From Pseudomonadales bacterium (lineage in GTDB: Bacteria; Pseudomonadota; Gammaproteobacteria; Pseudomonadales; Pseudohongiellaceae): 40,690 nt of DNA. The notes beneath the pieces were generated by a model. That model was not told the origin of the DNA and made no database searches. It saw only the letters and a program-made list of their open reading frames with translations. The stretch covers positions 1 to 40,690 of the forward strand of contig JAJECW010000079.1 of assembly GCA_022821865.1 (NCBI GenBank). Direction: 5' to 3'. The translations under genes and the position numbers were made by a program. This document shows positions 36,318-40,690 of the stretch, one piece after another (the stretch's first letter is position 1; each line of letters begins with the position of its first letter).

Positions 36318-37262
36318 GTGAACGTTTTTGAAGACGCCAGCCGTTTTTTGCCGGTCCACGGCAGATGCGTCGCCACCATAGGCAAATTCGACGGTGTCCA
36401 TCTTGGCCACCAGTTGATCATCGAGCAACTGCGGGAGCAGGCCGGGGACCTGGAGTTGCCGACGCTTGCGGTGGTCATCGAACCCCATCCCGAAGAATTT
36501 TTCGCCGGCGGCCTGCGCGAGTGTCCGGCCCGGCTCAGCGAACTCGACGAGAAACTGCGCCTGCTGGAAAGCCATGGCGTGGATCACTGTCATGTGCTGC
36601 GCTTTGACCAGGCCATGAGCCAGACGCCGGCCAGGGGCTACGTCCGGGAAATTCTGGTGCGGGGTCTTGGCATCGCAGCCCTGATCATCGGTGGGGATTT
36701 CCGCTTTGGCCGTGGCCGCGAAGGCGATTTCACACTGCTGGAGCAAATGGGCAGGGAGTTCGATTTCACGCCGCACCGCGCCCGGGACCGCGATATCGAC
36801 GGCCGCCGCGTGAGCAGCACCCGGGTGCGGGAAGCCCTGGCGGCGGGCGATTTCAAGCTCGCCGAAGGACTGCTCGGGAGGCCCTGGAGCATCCGCGGCG
36901 AGGTGGTGCGCGGCGAGCAGCTCGGGGTCAGGCTGGGCTACCCCACCTGCAATCTGGAACTTGGCCCGAACCGGCCGCCTCTCCAGGGAGTATTCGCCGC
37001 GGAAGCGATTGTCCGTGGCGAGAGCCATCCGGCGGCGGCAAGCATTGGCACTCGCCCCACGGTGAGCGAAGCCGGCAAGCTTTTGCTGGAAGCGCATCTG
37101 CTGGATTTCCACGGCGCGCTCTATGGTGAAACCATTGAAGTGCGATTTCGCCACAAACTGCGCGACGAGGAAAAATTCGATTCCCTGGAAGCCCTGCGCG
37201 AACGCATGGCCGAAGACGTGGCGCACACCCGGGAACTGCTGTCGCCTGCTGAAAATCACTAA
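36318..37262 (+). CDS. ribF: Bifunctional riboflavin kinase/FAD synthetase RibF
   Basis: 314 aa. N-terminal FMN adenylyltransferase with [10 protein letters not shown] (nucleotidyltransferase HxGH-like motif) and [10 protein letters not shown]-terminal flavokinase with [12 protein letters not shown] and GVFAAEA. It makes FMN and FAD from riboflavin. GTG start at 36318. Nineteen bp before ileS, the usual order. Confidence 0.96.
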   Translation: MNVFEDASRFLPVHGRCVATIGKFDGVHLGHQLIIEQLREQAGDLELPTLAVVIEPHPEEFFAGGLRECPARLSELDEKLRLLESHGVDHCHVLRFDQAMSQTPARGYVREILVRGLGIAALIIGGDFRFGRGREGDFTLLEQMGREFDFTPHRARDRDIDGRRVSSTRVREALAAGDFKLAEGLLGRPWSIRGEVVRGEQLGVRLGYPTCNLELGPNRPPLQGVFAAEAIVRGESHPAAASIGTRPTVSEAGKLLLEAHLLDFHGALYGETIEVRFRHKLRDEEKFDSLEALRERMAEDVAHTRELLSPAENH

Positions 37263-37281
37263 ACCTGCCGACATCCAGACT

Positions 37282-40110
37282 ATGAGCCAGTACAAGGACA
37301 CACTCAATCTTCCCCACACCGATTTCCCCATGCGGGGCGATCTCGCGAACCGCGAACCCGCCCGGTTGGAAAAGTGGCGGGAGCTGGATCTTTACCGGGC
37401 GATCTGCCGCAAGAACGCCGGCCGCCCGCGCTTCGTGCTCCACGACGGCCCGCCCTACGCCAATGGCGACCTGCACCTGGGTCACGCCATCAACAAGACC
37501 CTCAAGGACATCGTGGTCAAGTCCCGGCAGATGACCGGTTTCGACGCGCCCTATGTGCCGGGCTGGGACTGCCACGGCCTGCCCATCGAGCACAATGTGG
37601 AGAAGAAGAAAGGCAAGGCGGGGCGGAAGATCAGCCATGCCGGGTTCCGTCGCGCCTGCCGCGACTACGCCGCGGGGCAGATCGAGCGGCAAAAGGCGGG
37701 ATTCATCCGCCTCGGGGTATTGGGAGACTGGGACAATCCCTATCTCACCATGGATTTCCAGACCGAGGCGGATATTGTTCGCGCCTTGGGGCGTATCGTC
37801 GCCAACGGCCATCTGGTGCGGGGTTACAAGCCCGTGTACTGGAGCGTGGTGGGCGCTTCGGCACTGGCCGAGGCCGAAGTCGAATTCAGGGACAAGACCT
37901 CGTATTCCATCGATGTGCGCTTTGCCGCGGCGGAGCGCGAAGCCCTGCTCGCCTGCTTTGACGGCGCTGGCGCGGCCAGCCCGGACTTGCCGGTATCCGT
38001 GGTCATCTGGACCACCACCCCCTGGACCTTGCCGGCGAATCAGGCGGTCTGCCTCCACGCCAACCTTGATTACGCCCTGATCCGCTGCGAGTCCGGGAAC
38101 GGGCCGGAGTTGATGGTGATCGCCGCGGAGATGGCGGCGGAAGTCATGGCGCGCTATGGCTGCGAAGAATACCAGGTGCTGGCAAGCTGCAAGGGCGCCC
38201 GGCTCGAATCCCGGCGGCTCGAACATCCTTTCTACGACCGCTGTGTGCCCATCGTGCTTGGCGATCATGTCACCACCGAATCCGGCACCGGCGCCGTGCA
38301 TACCGCGCCGGATCACGGTATCGAAGACTTCAATACCGGTCGGGAATACGGCCTGGGCACCCTCAACCTCGTCGACGATCACGGCGTATTTCTCGAAGCC
38401 GCGGGCCGCTTTGCCGGCCGGCATGTCTACAAGGTGGACGCGGAGATCGTGGCGGTGCTGAAGGGGAACGGCAGACTCGTCTGCGAAGATCGCATCAGCC
38501 ATAGCTACGCCCATTGCTGGCGCACCAGGACTCCGCTGATCTACCGCGCCACGCCGCAATGGTTCATCAGCATGGAAGAGGGCGGCCTGCTGGATTCGGC
38601 GCTCGACGCCGTGGCGGGTATCGAGTGGATCCCCGACTGGGGCCGGGCGCGGATGGAATTGATGCTGCGCGGCAGCCCCGACTGGTGCATCTCGCGCCAG
38701 CGCGCCTGGGGCGTCCCCATCACCCTGTTCATGCACCGGGACAGCGGCGAACCGCACCCGCGCAGCGAAGAACTTTTCGAGCAGGCGGCGCAGCGGATCG
38801 AAGAGGCCGGCATCGACGCCTGGTATGATCTCGACCCGGCGGACCTGCTGGGAGACGAAGCCGGACAGTATCGCAAGGTCACCGATACCCTGGACGTCTG
38901 GTTTGATTCGGGCGTGACGCATTTCTCGGTGCTGCGCCGGCGGGAACAACTCGCCTGGCCCGCCGATCTGTATCTCGAAGGTTCCGACCAGCACCGGGGC
39001 TGGTTCCAGTCCTCACTCAAGACCGCCATGGCCATGTATGGCGGCGCGCCATACCGGCAGGTGCTGACCCATGGATTTTTCGTGGACGCCGAAGGCCGCA
39101 AGATGTCCAAATCCCTGGGCAATACCGTGGCCCCGGAAAAAATCTTCAGGAAGTACGGCGCCGATATCCTCAGGCTGTGGGTCGCCGCCACCGATTACCG
39201 TGGCGAAATGGCGGTTTCCGACGAGATTTTCCGCCAGGTGGCCGACGCCTACCGTCGCATCCGCAACACCGCCCGCTTCATGCTCGCCAACCTCAATGGC
39301 TTTGCGCCCGAACAGCATGGTGTTCCCCCGGTCGAACTGCTCGCCCTCGACCACTGGATCGTGCGCCGCACCGACCTGCTCCGGCAGGCGGTCATCGCGC
39401 ACTACCACGAGTACAATTTTCTCGCGATCTACCAGCAGGTTCACCACTTCTGCGTGATCGAGCTCGGCGGTTTCTATCTCGACATCATCAAGGACCGCCA
39501 ATACACCACCCAAACCCACAGCCTGGCGCGGCGCTCCACCCAGACCGCCATGCACCACATTCTCGAAATGCTGGCCCCCATGCTGGCTCCCATCCTCAGT
39601 TTCAGCGCCGACGAAATCTGGGAAAACATCCCCGGCGCCCGCCCTCCCTCGGTGCTGCTCGCCGATATGGAAGGCCCCGGCCCGGGATTCGAAGCCGAAG
39701 CCCGCTTCAGCGATGCTTTCTGGAACCGCATCATGGCGGTCAAGTCCGCCCTCAACCGGGAACTCGAGGCCAGGCGCGCCGACAAGACCATCGGCGCCAG
39801 CCTCAGCGCCGAAGTGGATCTCTACGCCGAAGCGGATCTCCTCGCCCAGCTTGCAGAACTCGGCGAAGAGCTCCGTTTCGCCCTCATCGTCTCCCGGGCC
39901 ACTCTCCACCCCCTGGACAAGGCCCCCGGCGACGCCGCCGCCACCGACATTCCCGGCCTGAAAGTCCGCGTCAGCCCCACAAGCCACAAGAAATGCGACC
40001 GCTGCTGGCACCATCGCCCGGAAGTGGGAACTTCCCCCCGGCACCCCACCCTCTGTCCCCGCTGCATCACCAACATACAAGGCGAAGGCGAACAAAGAAA
40101 TTACGCCTGA
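37282..40110 (+). CDS. ileS: Isoleucyl-tRNA synthetase
   Basis: 942-aa class Ia synthetase. HIGH motif HLGH (65-68, in [12 protein letters not shown]), editing domain with [18 protein letters not shown] at 607-611, and a C-terminal zinc finger with CDRCW and CPRC. Bacterial type 1, normal length. The frame is open 53 codons further upstream inside ribF, but ATG 37282 aligns with the family. The gene that usually follows, lspA, is absent here. Confidence 0.97.
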   Translation: MSQYKDTLNLPHTDFPMRGDLANREPARLEKWRELDLYRAICRKNAGRPRFVLHDGPPYANGDLHLGHAINKTLKDIVVKSRQMTGFDAPYVPGWDCHGLPIEHNVEKKKGKAGRKISHAGFRRACRDYAAGQIERQKAGFIRLGVLGDWDNPYLTMDFQTEADIVRALGRIVANGHLVRGYKPVYWSVVGASALAEAEVEFRDKTSYSIDVRFAAAEREALLACFDGAGAASPDLPVSVVIWTTTPWTLPANQAVCLHANLDYALIRCESGNGPELMVIAAEMAAEVMARYGCEEYQVLASCKGARLESRRLEHPFYDRCVPIVLGDHVTTESGTGAVHTAPDHGIEDFNTGREYGLGTLNLVDDHGVFLEAAGRFAGRHVYKVDAEIVAVLKGNGRLVCEDRISHSYAHCWRTRTPLIYRATPQWFISMEEGGLLDSALDAVAGIEWIPDWGRARMELMLRGSPDWCISRQRAWGVPITLFMHRDSGEPHPRSEELFEQAAQRIEEAGIDAWYDLDPADLLGDEAGQYRKVTDTLDVWFDSGVTHFSVLRRREQLAWPADLYLEGSDQHRGWFQSSLKTAMAMYGGAPYRQVLTHGFFVDAEGRKMSKSLGNTVAPEKIFRKYGADILRLWVAATDYRGEMAVSDEIFRQVADAYRRIRNTARFMLANLNGFAPEQHGVPPVELLALDHWIVRRTDLLRQAVIAHYHEYNFLAIYQQVHHFCVIELGGFYLDIIKDRQYTTQTHSLARRSTQTAMHHILEMLAPMLAPILSFSADEIWENIPGARPPSVLLADMEGPGPGFEAEARFSDAFWNRIMAVKSALNRELEARRADKTIGASLSAEVDLYAEADLLAQLAELGEELRFALIVSRATLHPLDKAPGDAAATDIPGLKVRVSPTSHKKCDRCWHHRPEVGTSPRHPTLCPRCITNIQGEGEQRNYA

Positions 40111-40281
40111 ATCTACCGTAAGCGGTTGCGAGTCGCCTCCGGCCCTGGTCATTTTCCACGGCCTGCCCGAACCGTTGCGAACGGATCGAGGGGCCGCTGA
40201 CTTCGGTGATTTCAAGGCACGCCTTCAAGCATGGCCCATCCCCTCGACAGGTCGTTTGAACAAGGCGCGGCTCGACAATAG

Positions 40282-40535
40282 TCAAGCGGCGCGACGGGCG
40301 CGGGCCAGATCGAATGCGACTTGCAGGCGCATCCAATGCTCTGCGGTGCTCCAGCCTATCGCCTCCAGCGCCAGGGCGCTTCTGGGCGTTATTGATGCCT
40401 GGCCGTTCAGCAGCCTGTGCAGGCTGCTTCGATTCATGTTCAACCTCGCCGCAATTTCGTTATGCGTCATCCGCTTGCCGTCACAGAGTCGCGAAGACAC
40501 TCGCCGGGGTGCGAGGGATATTGAAATTCGCTCAT
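40282..40535 (-). pseudogene. higA: HigA-like XRE antitoxin, broken by a frameshift
   Basis: Two frames together give one HigA-type antitoxin. From ATG 40535 the frame reads MSEFQYPSHPGECLRDSVTA (HPGExLR is the HigA start signature) and then stops. One base off, from ATG at about 40471, it continues MTHNEIAARLNMNRSSLHRL, then LNGQASITPRSALALE and AEHWMRLQVAFDLARARR to the TGA at 40282. A single missing base near 40472 explains it. The second frame also reads upstream to 40587, but that N-terminus does not match the family. No HigB toxin gene is next to it in the window. Could also be a sequencing error. Confidence 0.7.
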
Positions 40536-40559
40536 ATTCGGGTCTCCCAAGTATTCTCT

Positions 40560-40679
40560 GAAAAACTCCATCCGTGGAGTTTTTCATTATCGCAAAACAA
40601 AAGCGTGGTTTTGTTTTGCTCCCGAATTCAATGGCTTACGCCATCGAATTCGGCGGCACTTCCCTGTGCCGCAGGGAAG
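40560..40679. repeat. Cluster of consecutive hairpins at the window end
   Basis: Four palindromes follow each other: 40560-40585 (GAAAAACTCCA-tccg-TGGAGTTTTTC), 40592-40619 (GCAAAACAAAA, 6-nt loop, perfect partner), 40622-40653 (CCGAATTC/GAATTCGG plus ATGGC/GCCAT), and 40659-40679 (CTTCCCTG/CAGGGAAG), which competes with a 7-bp stem at 40653-40672 (GCGGCAC/GTGCCGC). The first has A and T runs on both sides and could end transcription in both directions. Read on the minus strand two loops show GGA (CGGA and AGGGAA). It lies upstream of the higA remnant. Confidence 0.75.
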
Positions 40680-40690
40680 CTCTGACTTAA

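Noticed and set aside
36928-38994. A 688-codon minus-strand frame opposite ribF and ileS
   Set aside because: Shadow frame without motifs; both plus-strand genes are certain.

Overview
The window is GC-rich, gene-dense chromosomal DNA of a gammaproteobacterium. The block aspS-yebC-ruvCAB-tolQRAB-pal-cpoB-queE-queC-tRNA-Lys and the pair ribF-ileS are typical of that class. A TonB-dependent receptor, acyl-CoA ligase, RTX protein, osmolyte ABC transporter and ornithine-lipid-type acyltransferase suggest a free-living, possibly marine or saline heterotroph. I cannot name a genus. AspRS has the residues of the non-discriminating type.

Layout. 1-3015: a zinc-homeostasis module. A COG0523 GTPase and a coupled WD40 protein (cut by the window edge) diverge from a zur-like regulator. 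The shared spacer holds a perfect 16-bp palindrome that covers the -10 elements of both promoters. 3031-14397: housekeeping run, largely translationally coupled, covering aspartyl-tRNA synthesis, the Holliday-junction resolvasome, the complete Tol-Pal envelope machine and preQ0 synthesis, ending in tRNA-Lys(UUU). ybgC is missing between ruvB and tolQ. 14398-17109: accessory stretch with an exported protein of unknown function, a VapC toxin remnant and an AAA/DUF4143 ATPase. 17090-20639: a methyltransferase-like/GNAT fusion protein followed by an AMP-forming acyl-CoA ligase. 20639-20847: a large structured inverted-repeat element. 20926-25113: exported metallo-beta-lactamase-fold hydrolase and a TonB-dependent receptor. 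25175-26863 (minus): glnK-amtB ammonium module. 27001-28846: ECF sigma factor, membrane anti-sigma candidate and exported DUF4252 protein. 29043-31372: OpuB/OpuF-type ABC importer with permease and binding protein fused. 31500-32492: RTX calcium-binding protein, followed by tandem hairpin repeats. 33008-36268: ATP-grasp enzyme, OlsF-like double acyltransferase and a small membrane protein, a probable lipid-modification operon. 36318-40110: ribF-ileS without the usual lspA after it. 40282-40690: a frameshifted HigA-like antitoxin and a dense cluster of hairpins.

The most unusual non-coding signal is a set of short hairpins with NGGA loops (often CA-NGGA-TG), found at three separate intergenic sites, mostly packed next to other hairpins. 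They could be a palindromic repeat family or CsrA/Rsm-type RNA-binding sites. A second unusual feature is a 58-nt hairpin that lies in frame inside the ATP-grasp gene and so encodes part of the protein. The strongest candidate for a poorly described system is the ATP-grasp/OlsF-like/two-TM operon.
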